This document shows, in pieces, positions 25,017-32,783 of a stretch of 64,000 bases of DNA; the stretch's first letter is position 1, and each line of letters starts with the position of its first letter. Under the pieces are notes generated by a model that saw only the letters and a list, made by a program, of their open reading frames with translations, was not told the DNA's origin and searched no databases. A program made the position numbers and the translations under genes. Source of the DNA: JAGWBF01 sp965116325 (lineage in GTDB: Bacteria > Chloroflexota > Dehalococcoidia > Lucifugimonadales > JAGWBF01); NCBI GenBank assembly GCA_965116325.1, contig OZ220675.1:620001-684000 (forward strand). The letters are read 5' to 3'.

Positions 25017-25844
25017 ATGGACGCAGGCGACTACAAGGTAAATGCCGGTGTGGTTGAATTTGCCCTTCAGCACCGTAACGTGGATGGCGGCATCGTAGGC
25101 GGCCGTGGCGCTGACCAAGGCGTGTCCGTCCAGGTGATGGGCCAGGTCGATGGCCAGGAGACGGAGCTGCTGAGATTCGACTGCTTCGACACAGTCCCCC
25201 ACTACCACTACGACCCCCGCAAGCAAAACATCCGCGTGGACCTGGACAAGACCACGGCGGGCAATCCCTTGGGATGGACCCTCAACCAGCTAAGGACCAA
25301 CCTCCCCAACATGATTCGCCGGGCAGGGTATGACGACATCGCAGACCATGTGGACCCCAGGTTGGTGATGGACAAGCTGAACGAGGTGGAGGAGATCGGC
25401 CGGGAGCTGGCCGTGATGCACAGGAACACCGTCACCCACAACAGGGGCGACCTGATTATCGAAGCCGGCGCCATCCGTTTCGGCTTGGAGTTCCGTGAGC
25501 TGGCCGCGGGCGACAGGGGCCAAGCCATCCATGTTCTAGCCGACGTGGAGGGCCAAGAGATAGAGCTGCTGGCCTTTGACTGCTTCGAAAAGGAGCCCCA
25601 CTACCACTACGGGCCCCGCAGCCGGAACGAGCGCATCTACCACGACACGACCTTGGTACCCAATCCCCTGGAATGGGCCATAGGGCAGTTCAAAGCAGGC
25701 AGGCTCCCCCAGATGATCGACCGTGCCGGATACCCCGGGATAGTGGCGGAGCTGGATGCCGACCTGGTCAGGCAGAAGGTGGATGAGGTCGAGGAGCAGT
25801 GCTACGCCATGGCCAGGGCGAATAACCAGACGAACATCGACTAG
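25017..25844 (+). CDS. Uncharacterised protein with two copies of one domain
   Basis: A 275-residue protein built from a tandem repeat of about 125-130 residues. Both halves read: a Gly-x-(V/I) beta strand, a VDGQETELLRFDCF or VEGQEIELLAFDCF strand, then PHYHY with a following Pro-Arg, an NPL-W turn, a helix ending in RAGY, and a C-terminal VDEVEE helix. The conserved FDCF and PHYHY patterns, with Cys and two His per repeat, hint at a metal or substrate site, but no known family was recognised with confidence. GGAG precedes the ATG. It converges with an unknown helical gene 25 nt beyond its stop. Confidence 0.72.
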   Translation: MDAGDYKVNAGVVEFALQHRNVDGGIVGGRGADQGVSVQVMGQVDGQETELLRFDCFDTVPHYHYDPRKQNIRVDLDKTTAGNPLGWTLNQLRTNLPNMIRRAGYDDIADHVDPRLVMDKLNEVEEIGRELAVMHRNTVTHNRGDLIIEAGAIRFGLEFRELAAGDRGQAIHVLADVEGQEIELLAFDCFEKEPHYHYGPRSRNERIYHDTTLVPNPLEWAIGQFKAGRLPQMIDRAGYPGIVAELDADLVRQKVDEVEEQCYAMARANNQTNID

Positions 25845-25869
25845 AAGCTAGCCGCCGCAGCGAATGCTG

Positions 25870-26547
25870 CTACTGGGCGGGAGTCCTGGTGGATAGGGCT
25901 TCGATCCACTTGCGCAGCTCATTGAGGGCAGGCGGGGCTACGTAGAATACCTGCAGGTCCGACGGAAACTGTACGCGATGGTCGTCCCTTATAACCAGTA
26001 TGCCCGCCTCGTCCTCCTGAAGCGTCTGGTCTATGCGAGCCGCGATGTGCTCGTACCGCTTTGCATTGGCTTCCGCGTAGGCTTGGTACACTATCGTAGT
26101 AGCTTTCTCGCTGCGCAGTCCCGCCGTTGCGCAGGCCAGCCAGTCGCCGATCTCAGTCAAGGTATCCCGGTCTTCGGTGGCCTCCAGGACAGCGCCTGAG
26201 CTGGCGCGTCGCTTCAGCAGCTTGGCGCCCAGCGGGTTTATCTTCTCCAGGAGCTGATCGCCCTCTTCACCTGCAGAATCGAGGTGCTCATGGAACAGCC
26301 GGTCCGCCTTGCCCAGGGACTCCTCCAGCCGGGTGATGTGCTGGTCGGCGCCAACCCAGTAGCGGGCTAGCAGGCCCTCGAACTCGTCCAGGGTGCGGCT
26401 GGCCTCGGCTGCTTCCTCGCTGCCCTCATCGGCGAGAGTCATCTCCTGTCGGTTAGGGCCGGCGTAGAAAGGGACCAGGTACAGCTTCCGGCCCTTCTGG
26501 TAGCTGCTCACAGCCGGCTTTCCGATGTCTGCCAGTGGTGTGCTCAT
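25870..26547 (-). CDS. Uncharacterised helical protein
   Basis: A 225-residue soluble protein, not recognised. A short N-terminal strand region (KLYLVPFYAGP) is followed by mostly helix: ASRTLDEFEGLLARYWVGAD, RLEESLGKADRLFHEHLD, an acidic linker, and YAEANAKRYEHIAARIDQTL, then a final ILVIRDDHRVQFPSDLQVFYV strand pair. No signal peptide or membrane segment. TTAGGAG lies upstream of the ATG, which supports a real gene. Codon use resembles the high-GC neighbours, unlike the next three minus-strand genes. Confidence 0.65.
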   Translation of the reverse strand: MSTPLADIGKPAVSSYQKGRKLYLVPFYAGPNRQEMTLADEGSEEAAEASRTLDEFEGLLARYWVGADQHITRLEESLGKADRLFHEHLDSAGEEGDQLLEKINPLGAKLLKRRASSGAVLEATEDRDTLTEIGDWLACATAGLRSEKATTIVYQAYAEANAKRYEHIAARIDQTLQEDEAGILVIRDDHRVQFPSDLQVFYVAPPALNELRKWIEALSTRTPAQ

Positions 26548-26872
26548 AGAGCATCTCCTAAGCCTTCCACATACCCTGAGATAGGCTCATGCTACCATCG
26601 GCGCTAGGTTATGCAAAGGCGAGGCAAAGACATTCCCCTCAGCGTAGGTAAGGGCTCGGCAGAGGAAGCTTACCGATCTTTGGAGGCCATCGCAGCCTTT
26701 TGGTACTTTGAGATGTGAACCAGCGAGACGTCCTCAACCCTAGGGTCGAGCGTCGTGGCTTAAGGTAGTCTCCTCGGCGCTTTTAATGCCACAAGACGCC
26801 TGACAGCCCAACACCCTCGAAGGGCTAACTTTCGGGCTCAGAGAGACCCACGCAGCAGACTATTATCAATCA
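26548..26872. other. Intergenic stretch without recognised gene
   Basis: About 325 bp between the helical unknown and the lower-GC three-gene module. No frame with a ribosome site, no tRNA-like fold and no clear promoter was found. It marks a change in base composition and may be an old junction, but no direct repeats or att-like ends were seen. Confidence 0.5.
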
Positions 26873-27370
26873 TCAACTCGCCAGTTCTGTACGGACTCCA
26901 TCTTGAAGGGCCGCAGGGTCGATACGCCCCTGCGCAACAGCCTCTTCAACTATTTTCTTGATTGTCGCTCTAGTGAATCGTCGATACTGGTTTCCATCAA
27001 TCGCGTCGCGGACGCACTCTGCAATTTTACCTAGTCTTAGGTGATCGAGTCGGGATACATCTACATGCATATCAGCCATGTCTGTAACCGGTGTACGTCC
27101 CTTGCCATTCGTCAGAGTTTGCCCACCCGCCTTCAGGCTATCGTCAGGTAGCCAAACGACATCAAGTCTGTCAAACCGTTCGCCTCCGGCTGCAATGGCC
27201 AACGCTGCCTCTTCGACACTACTTTCTGCGTCAGTAGGGCATAGCCAGAAAGACAAAGAGTTTCCTTGTGTCCTAAGGTCAATTGTGACAGCATCAGCTG
27301 GGATTTCCCCAGTCATCAAATCCTGCTCAGCACTCCACTTAGCGCGCGTAATTCTACGAACCAGAAACAT
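26873..27370 (-). CDS. Unknown protein, third gene of lower-GC module
   Basis: A 165-residue soluble protein, not recognised. It opens MFLVRRITRAKW, has an alpha/beta-looking middle (DAVTIDLRTQGNSLSFW; FDRLDVVWLPDDSLKAGG) and a helical, basic C-terminus (YRRFTRATIKKIVEEAVAQG) that could form a small helical or winged domain. Its ATG comes 3 nt after the stop of the preceding gene, so translation is coupled. Base composition of this and the next two genes is visibly lower in GC than the flanks. A partner subunit of the other two proteins is the simplest reading. Confidence 0.62.
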   Translation of the reverse strand: MFLVRRITRAKWSAEQDLMTGEIPADAVTIDLRTQGNSLSFWLCPTDAESSVEEAALAIAAGGERFDRLDVVWLPDDSLKAGGQTLTNGKGRTPVTDMADMHVDVSRLDHLRLGKIAECVRDAIDGNQYRRFTRATIKKIVEEAVAQGRIDPAALQDGVRTELAS

Positions 27371-27373
27371 GGC

Positions 27374-28291
27374 TTACACTGTTAAGTCTTCGATAACAGC
27401 GCAGACGTATTGCTGAAGCCAAGGCTCTGAATCGGCATGTGAATTGAGAACCTCAAGCAAGTCCAGATCCCCCCATGATTCCGCTGCTTGTACAGCAGCG
27501 TCTCTGATTTCCACGCTTTGCATGGTCAGGCCATTCCGCACTAACCTTACGCGCCATGAAGCCGTCCCAATATCTTGGTCGCGCCCCAAGCACCTAAGAA
27601 TCGACGCGGCAAAGCTTGGACTTGAGGAGTCCAAGCAGAAAGATTCTAGCCAATCTAGAATGTATTTGGCCTCGGCAGATTCAAAGGTTTCAGAAACTAT
27701 GTCTTCAGCGGGATGTTGCACCCCATCTTCTACTGGGTCAACTTCGAAACTTGCTTTCAGCCTAGCAGCAAGACGGCTTCGACCAATAGCGTCAGCTGTG
27801 TCGGCTCGCTGCCTTGTCAGGTCTTGGAAGAGCATGGCCCAGTTTTCAACTAATGCACCTGCCGAAATTGGTGCCGCTTTGGGCAAAATCTGGTTCCCGT
27901 CTCTGGTCTGCAAATCGTATACCTTCTCCAATATGCTGTCCTCGAGACTTGGGTCATAGTATTGATGCCGGGCGAAGCGATGTTGTAAGGGCTCGCCAAC
28001 ACCACGTTCGATCGAATGCCGGGCAACCCACCATATGTCTTTAGCACTCAATAATTGGCGTGCACTGCGCTCAGAGAATGCTGGATCTTCAGCCCAAGAA
28101 CAGTCGAAGAATGATACAGCGTCAATGATGGAGCCGTGCGTTCCAAGGGGAACCGGCGTGAAATGTACCTCCGGTTCTCTCTGGTCCAAATTCTCAATGA
28201 TGTCTGATGTAGCTTTAGCTCCGAATTGGTACGGCACCCATCCGATCAATCCAAGATTGTTGCCACGCTGTATTTCGCTGGTCTCAACCAT
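27374..28291 (-). CDS. Unknown protein with HEAT-like C-terminus, second gene of lower-GC module
   Basis: A 305-residue soluble protein. The C-terminal 70 residues look like HEAT/armadillo helices (VEIRDAAVQAAESWGDLDLL, then LQQYVCAVIEDL). The N-terminal part has several Trp/Phe-rich strands (GLIGWVPYQFGAK, SFFDCSWAED) and no known catalytic motif. The ATG preceded by AGAGGTG overlaps the stop of the upstream gene by 8 nt; a GTG three codons earlier is an alternative start. HEAT repeats usually mediate protein or nucleic-acid contacts, so it may be a scaffold in a three-protein complex. Function unknown. Confidence 0.62.
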   Translation of the reverse strand: MVETSEIQRGNNLGLIGWVPYQFGAKATSDIIENLDQREPEVHFTPVPLGTHGSIIDAVSFFDCSWAEDPAFSERSARQLLSAKDIWWVARHSIERGVGEPLQHRFARHQYYDPSLEDSILEKVYDLQTRDGNQILPKAAPISAGALVENWAMLFQDLTRQRADTADAIGRSRLAARLKASFEVDPVEDGVQHPAEDIVSETFESAEAKYILDWLESFCLDSSSPSFAASILRCLGRDQDIGTASWRVRLVRNGLTMQSVEIRDAAVQAAESWGDLDLLEVLNSHADSEPWLQQYVCAVIEDLTV

Positions 28292-28964
28292 TCTGACCAC
28301 CTCTATCGTCTAGACGCTGCGTGAACATATGAATCTTGTCCCAAATCTCTTTTAGGGAGGCTCCAATCGCAGACTCGTCTGGAAGAGACCGTTTACTTAC
28401 GTGCAGGTTCGCGTCCAAGAAGACCCTTGTCTCAGCTTCCTGATTAAATCTAGGTTCTAGCCTTATCGTCCAACGTCGCCCATTGTCGTCGAAGATTAGT
28501 TTTCCAGAACCACCAACGAACTGCCAGCTTTCGTAGCCCAGAGGCCCCACATCAAAGATACGCGTGGAAAGGTAATCGAAGGCTGGAGTTCCCGAGTCTT
28601 GGTTAAAGACCAGTTCTATATTGAATCCATAGGCTCGAACCTGTTGCCTCTCAACATTGGTATTTTTTATCGCTTGCCATGCGACTTCAGCCAATCTAGG
28701 CAAATCTTCCTGTAGCGGATAATCTCGATTGATGGTTGACCGGTCGGGTGACAACTCGAGAAAAATTCTATCCCTATTGAGCGTGAGACCCAACACTGGC
28801 TCCGTCAGACCCGACTGAGCGTTTGTGGCGAGTCCAGCCCCGCTAACTTGGACATCTACTCCTGTTGCAAGTCTAAACGCGTCAAGCTCCTGCTGCGCGG
28901 ACAGTAGGCGCATGCCAACCAACACTAAGTTTGCCTTGATTACTTCGAGAGAGGTGACAGCCAT
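28284..28964 (-). CDS. Unknown protein, first gene of lower-GC module
   Basis: A 226-residue soluble protein, not recognised with confidence. It begins with a helix (LEVIKANLVLVGMRLLSAQQ), then a beta-rich region (LGLTLNRDRIFLELSPDRST, VRAYGFNIELVFNQD, WQFVGGSGKLIFDDNGRRWT, IRLEPRFN) and a C-terminal helix (SLKEIWDKIHMFTQRLDD). The arrangement is reminiscent of sporadically distributed TIGR04255-type proteins, but this is a weak impression. It overlaps the next gene by 8 nt. The 380 bp upstream separate it from the divergent ggt promoter. Confidence 0.62.
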   Translation of the reverse strand: MAVTSLEVIKANLVLVGMRLLSAQQELDAFRLATGVDVQVSGAGLATNAQSGLTEPVLGLTLNRDRIFLELSPDRSTINRDYPLQEDLPRLAEVAWQAIKNTNVERQQVRAYGFNIELVFNQDSGTPAFDYLSTRIFDVGPLGYESWQFVGGSGKLIFDDNGRRWTIRLEPRFNQEAETRVFLDANLHVSKRSLPDESAIGASLKEIWDKIHMFTQRLDDRGGQNG

Positions 28965-29345
28965 TGTGTGTTCCTATTGGGGAGACGTTTGTAGAACCAC
29001 GGCGTGGTATTTGAGTGCACAAATGTGTAACGCAACTCTATCACAACAGAGCCCGGCAAGCCATTGCCAAGGGTTTGTAGCCTAAGGTTTTTGCCTCAAC
29101 CTTCCCCAACCCGAGATTCCATTAGCGTGCTGACCAAGGTGCTCATACCTCCCGCTATGCCAATCCCGCACCCAATTGACCCTCATCGCAATCAGTCTGG
29201 ATCTATTCAAGACCCATCTTCTTTCGCCTGCGCGGGCGGGCTTAATTCCCACGGACCCAGGCCTCTGAACCCCCGCCCGTTTTGATGGCAGGACACGCTG
29301 GGCTATAATGCCGGAAAGCCCCAGCCCCTAAACAGGAGTGAGATA
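28965..29345. other. Divergent intergenic region between the three-gene module and ggt
   Basis: No gene is visible. The right end holds the ggt promoter. The left part, upstream of the module, is AT-richer, without a clear TTGACA/TATAAT pair on the minus strand, so the module promoter is weak or unusual. Confidence 0.5.
29282..29309 (+). promoter_or_regulatory. Promoter of ggt
   Basis: TTGATG (29282-29287), 16-bp spacer, TATAAT (29304-29309) in the context GGCTATAATGC. Start predicted near 29316; AGGAG (29334-29338) lies 7 nt before the ATG. Confidence 0.65.
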
Positions 29346-31031
29346 ATGCGCCACCCCCACGGAGTCAACGCCGGTTCCAATCGCCCCGTCGTAATGGGCC
29401 GCAAAGGCATGGTCTGCACCGGCCATCCCCTGGCATCCCAAGCTGGGATGCGTGTGCTCCAGCAAGGCGGGAACGCCGTCGATGCCGCAGTCGCCGTGGG
29501 GGCTGCCCTCAACGTGGTGGAGCCTCACATGTCCGGCATAGGCGGCGACGGCTTCATCATGGTCTATCAGAAATCCACCGGCACAACCAGGGTGATGAAC
29601 TGCACCGGCGCAGCCCCAGGCGAGGCGACCCGGGAGCGCTACGAAAAAACGGGCATCCCCATGAAAGGTGTGCTGTCCGCCTCCATTCCCGGCTTGCTGG
29701 ACGGCTGGTTCCAAGCCCACCAGCAGTACGGCAGCCTCTCGTGGGCCGGCCTGTTCGACGATGCCATATGCCTGGCCGATGAGGGCTTTCCAGTAACCCA
29801 CACCCTCGCCGGCTACATCGCTGCCGAGCCGGGCTTGGTCCAGAACCCCACCTCGGCCAGGGTGTACAGCAGGGATGGGCTGCCCCTGACGGGAGGAGAC
29901 ATCCTCCTGCAGCGGGGCCTGGCAGGCAGCTTCCGGCAGATCGCATCCGAGGGCCCCGACGCCCTGTTCCGAGGCCCCATAGGGCGGGAGGTGGGCCGCT
30001 TCGTCCAGGAGCAGGGCGGTGTGCTGAGCGCAAAGGATCTGGAAGGACACCGCTCCCGCTGGGAAGACCCTATATCCACCACCTACAAGGGCTACACCAT
30101 CCTGGAGGCGCCACCCAACTCCAGCGGCCACATCCTGCTCCAGGAGCTGAACCTTGTGGAGAACCTCGACCTGCCGGCCCTGGGGTGCAACACCCCCGAG
30201 GAGATTCATGTCATGGTGGAGGCCAAGAAGCTGGCCTTCATCGACCGGGAGGAGTACGTCGCCGACCCGGACTTCTTGGACATTCCCATGAAGGGCCTTC
30301 TTTCCAAGGAGTACGCCAGGGAGCGAGCCAAGCTAATCGATCCCACACGGGCAACCCCCAAGGTCCAGCCGGGTAATCCCTGGCTGTACCAGGACGGCGC
30401 CCCTGCCAAGGCCAAGGCGGGAGCGGTGCGCGACGCCGAGGACACGACCTGCTTCTGCGTGGTTGACCGGTGGGGCAACGCTGTCTGCCAGCTCCAGAGC
30501 ATCCAGAGCGCCTTCGGCTCCACGGTCATAGCGGGGAGCACGGGAATCATGCTCAACAACCGCATGACCTACTGGCACCTGGACCCAGACCATCCTAACT
30601 GCCTGCAGCCGGGCAAGCGGGTCAGGCACACCATGAACCCCATCATGGTGTTCTCCGGCGGCGGGGCCGACCTGTTCATGGTCTGCGGTACACCCGGTGC
30701 GGACACCCAGGTGCAGACCAACCTGCAGGTGCTCACCCATGTGTTGGACTTCGGCATGACCGTCGCGGAAGCCGTGGAATCTCCCCGGTGGCGCCACCAG
30801 CAGGACCCCACTGAGTCCACCATACCTCATACCTGCGTAGATACTTTGGAGTTGGAGGGTCGGTTCTCCGAGGAGGTCAGAGGAGGCCTGTCCGGGAGGG
30901 GACACGACCTGAGCATACTGTCCGACTGGGGAGGGCCGGGAAGCGAAATGATGATCTACGTTGACCAGCAAAACGAGGCCTTCCACGGGGCCGCCGACCC
31001 GCGCCGGGACGGCTATGCCATCGGCTGGTAG
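29346..31031 (+). CDS. ggt: Gamma-glutamyltransferase
   Basis: Hydrolyses or transfers the gamma-glutamyl group of glutathione-like compounds; an Ntn hydrolase that self-cleaves at a Thr. The 561-residue protein starts MVCTGHPLASQAGMRVLQQGGNAVDAAVA (split here as GMVCTGHPLASQAG and QQGGNAVDAAVAVG), has PHMSGIGGDGFIMVY, SFRQIASEGPDALFRG, and the autocleavage and nucleophile site DTTCFCVVDRWGNAV (second Thr of DTT). Downstream are RMTYWHLDP, NPIMVFSGG and GTPGAD. No signal peptide is visible, so it may be cytoplasmic, and many Chloroflexota Ggt-like proteins are of unknown substrate. Followed 61 nt later by a PAC2-family gene. Confidence 0.9.
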   Translation: MRHPHGVNAGSNRPVVMGRKGMVCTGHPLASQAGMRVLQQGGNAVDAAVAVGAALNVVEPHMSGIGGDGFIMVYQKSTGTTRVMNCTGAAPGEATRERYEKTGIPMKGVLSASIPGLLDGWFQAHQQYGSLSWAGLFDDAICLADEGFPVTHTLAGYIAAEPGLVQNPTSARVYSRDGLPLTGGDILLQRGLAGSFRQIASEGPDALFRGPIGREVGRFVQEQGGVLSAKDLEGHRSRWEDPISTTYKGYTILEAPPNSSGHILLQELNLVENLDLPALGCNTPEEIHVMVEAKKLAFIDREEYVADPDFLDIPMKGLLSKEYARERAKLIDPTRATPKVQPGNPWLYQDGAPAKAKAGAVRDAEDTTCFCVVDRWGNAVCQLQSIQSAFGSTVIAGSTGIMLNNRMTYWHLDPDHPNCLQPGKRVRHTMNPIMVFSGGGADLFMVCGTPGADTQVQTNLQVLTHVLDFGMTVAEAVESPRWRHQQDPTESTIPHTCVDTLELEGRFSEEVRGGLSGRGHDLSILSDWGGPGSEMMIYVDQQNEAFHGAADPRRDGYAIGW

Positions 31032-31092
31032 GCTCCTCCATGCCATCATCCGAACACTTGAAAACCCCTCTCCTTTCTGACAAGATAGTCCT

Positions 31093-31998
31093 ATGAGAAT
31101 AGGCGCCTTCGAGCTGACCGACCCCATGCCCGAGTTGAAGGCGCCCCATGCCCTCGTGATGGTCCGGCCCTGGGTCGATGTTGGCAGCGTCGGGACTCTC
31201 ACGCTGGAAACGCTGGAGGGCCACCTCGGCGCCATCGAGCTGGGCAAGCTGGCCAGGCCGGGGAGGTTCTTTGACTTCACCAGGTACCGCCCGACGATGC
31301 GCCTGCAAAACGGCAACCGTCAGGTGGAAGTCCCCAACAGCACCATCAAGTACGCCCAGACCGAGGACGGCCCCGACTACCTGTTCTTCCACCTCATGGA
31401 GCCTCATGCCCTGGGGGAGGACTACACGGACTCGGTGCTGGAGGTGTTCAAGCACTTCGGCATCAGCCGCTACTGTCGCTTGGGTGGCATGTACGATGCC
31501 GTGCCCCACACACGGCCCCTGCTGGTTACCGGCGATACTGGCAGGGTGAGCGTGCGCGGGAACGGCGGCGGGCTGAAGCGGCGACGCAGCACCTACCAGG
31601 GCCCTACAACGATCCTGAACCTGATAACCGAAGGGGTGCCCAAGCTGGACTCCGCAATTGACGTGATCACCCTGATGGTGCACCTGCCCCAGTACCTGCA
31701 AGTTGAAGAGGACTACCTCGGCACCAGCCGCCTCCTCGAAGTCTTGAGCTCCATCTACGAGCTGCCCGACGGCCTTCCCCCCACCGAACGGGGACAGGAG
31801 CAGTACCGGCAGCTCGACGGCGCGGTGGAACGGAATGGCGACCTGAAGAGCCTGATCGAACAGATGGAAGCCAACTACGATGCCCAGGAAACAGCCAATA
31901 AAGAAGAGCAGCAGGAAACCCCGACCTTTGCCCCCGAAGTAGCCCAGTTCCTGGAAGAAATGGACCGGCGCTTCGGCGACAACAATCCCCAGAGCTGA
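31093..31998 (+). CDS. PAC2-family (proteasome assembly chaperone-like) protein
   Basis: A 301-residue protein with PAC2-domain features: ALVMVRPWVDVGSVGTLTLETL, LGAIELGKLARPGRFFDF, YLFFHLMEPHALGEDYTDSVLEVFKHFG and a GMYDAVPHTRPLLVTGD segment. The C-terminal 90 residues are helical and acidic, ending EVAQFLEEMDRRFGDN. PAC2 proteins are ATP-grasp-like or proteasome-assembly related; bacteria with such genes often lack proteasomes, and the bacterial role is unknown. Its stop is 4 nt before the start of the next unknown gene, and recF follows, making a likely four-gene series with ggt. Confidence 0.8.
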   Translation: MRIGAFELTDPMPELKAPHALVMVRPWVDVGSVGTLTLETLEGHLGAIELGKLARPGRFFDFTRYRPTMRLQNGNRQVEVPNSTIKYAQTEDGPDYLFFHLMEPHALGEDYTDSVLEVFKHFGISRYCRLGGMYDAVPHTRPLLVTGDTGRVSVRGNGGGLKRRRSTYQGPTTILNLITEGVPKLDSAIDVITLMVHLPQYLQVEEDYLGTSRLLEVLSSIYELPDGLPPTERGQEQYRQLDGAVERNGDLKSLIEQMEANYDAQETANKEEQQETPTFAPEVAQFLEEMDRRFGDNNPQS

Positions 31999-32002
31999 AG
32001 GG

Positions 32003-32755
32003 ATGGATATCTCCTTCGAATACGGAGACCCCCAGCAGCCCAGAGGTCACGCCCTTCTGTATTTCCTGGACCGCTCGGACCCACCCAAGGTTTACGCCAG
32101 CTACATCATCGTCCTGCCCATCACCGTCGATTTCACCAAGTACATACCGCCCTTCCTGGCATCCCACATCGGCAACATGCCGATGAGCGACTGCTCAGCC
32201 TTCTCTTTGCCTCCCATGCCCGAGGACGCGGGAAGCCTCGGCGAGCTGCAGCACCTGGCGGAGATACGCCGGGATGACCTGCTGTTTGCCGGAACGGTCT
32301 CATCGCCAGACGTACCCGACATGATGGAGCGGGTGGGTGAAGCGGTACGTCATTACGCCCAGCTGTGGGAGAGCCACGTTAAGACAAGTCCCCAAGCCCC
32401 CTTGCAGGCGCCCGACGATGATGGGGCTGGGGTCAACGAGATCCTCTACACCTTCATGAACGAGCGGGACAAGCTGACCGAGCTGTCCAAAATGGTCGGC
32501 AAGCTCAGGTTTGCCATCGAGGGCGACGATCAACGTACCTGCTCCGAGACCCAGGAAGAGATCGACATCCTCGGGCGTTTCCTGCCCGAGCGCTTCGACA
32601 TCCCCAGCCTGCTCCAGGCCGTCACCGACACTTCATCCCGAGGCGGACAGCTGGCCCAGCTCTACCTGGACAGGTGCTACCGTCTGTCCGACGGGGACGA
32701 CGATGGTGCCCAAGACCTGGAAGAAAAGATAGAAACTCTCAAGGCCCTGGGGTAG
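32003..32755 (+). CDS. Uncharacterised protein between PAC2 and recF
   Basis: A 250-residue soluble protein, not recognised. The first 100 residues look alpha/beta (HALLYFLDRSDPPKVYASYI, IVLPITVDFTKYIPPFLASH), the rest is helical and acidic (LTELSKMVGKLRFAIEGDD, TQEEIDILGRFLPERFDIP) ending EDLEEKIETLKAL-like. The regular spacing (4 nt after the PAC2 stop and 28 nt before recF) suggests it works with the PAC2 protein. No enzymatic motif is seen. Confidence 0.68.
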   Translation: MDISFEYGDPQQPRGHALLYFLDRSDPPKVYASYIIVLPITVDFTKYIPPFLASHIGNMPMSDCSAFSLPPMPEDAGSLGELQHLAEIRRDDLLFAGTVSSPDVPDMMERVGEAVRHYAQLWESHVKTSPQAPLQAPDDDGAGVNEILYTFMNERDKLTELSKMVGKLRFAIEGDDQRTCSETQEEIDILGRFLPERFDIPSLLQAVTDTSSRGGQLAQLYLDRCYRLSDGDDDGAQDLEEKIETLKALG

Positions 32756-32783
32756 CCGAAACACCCTTGCTCCCGGGGGAACA

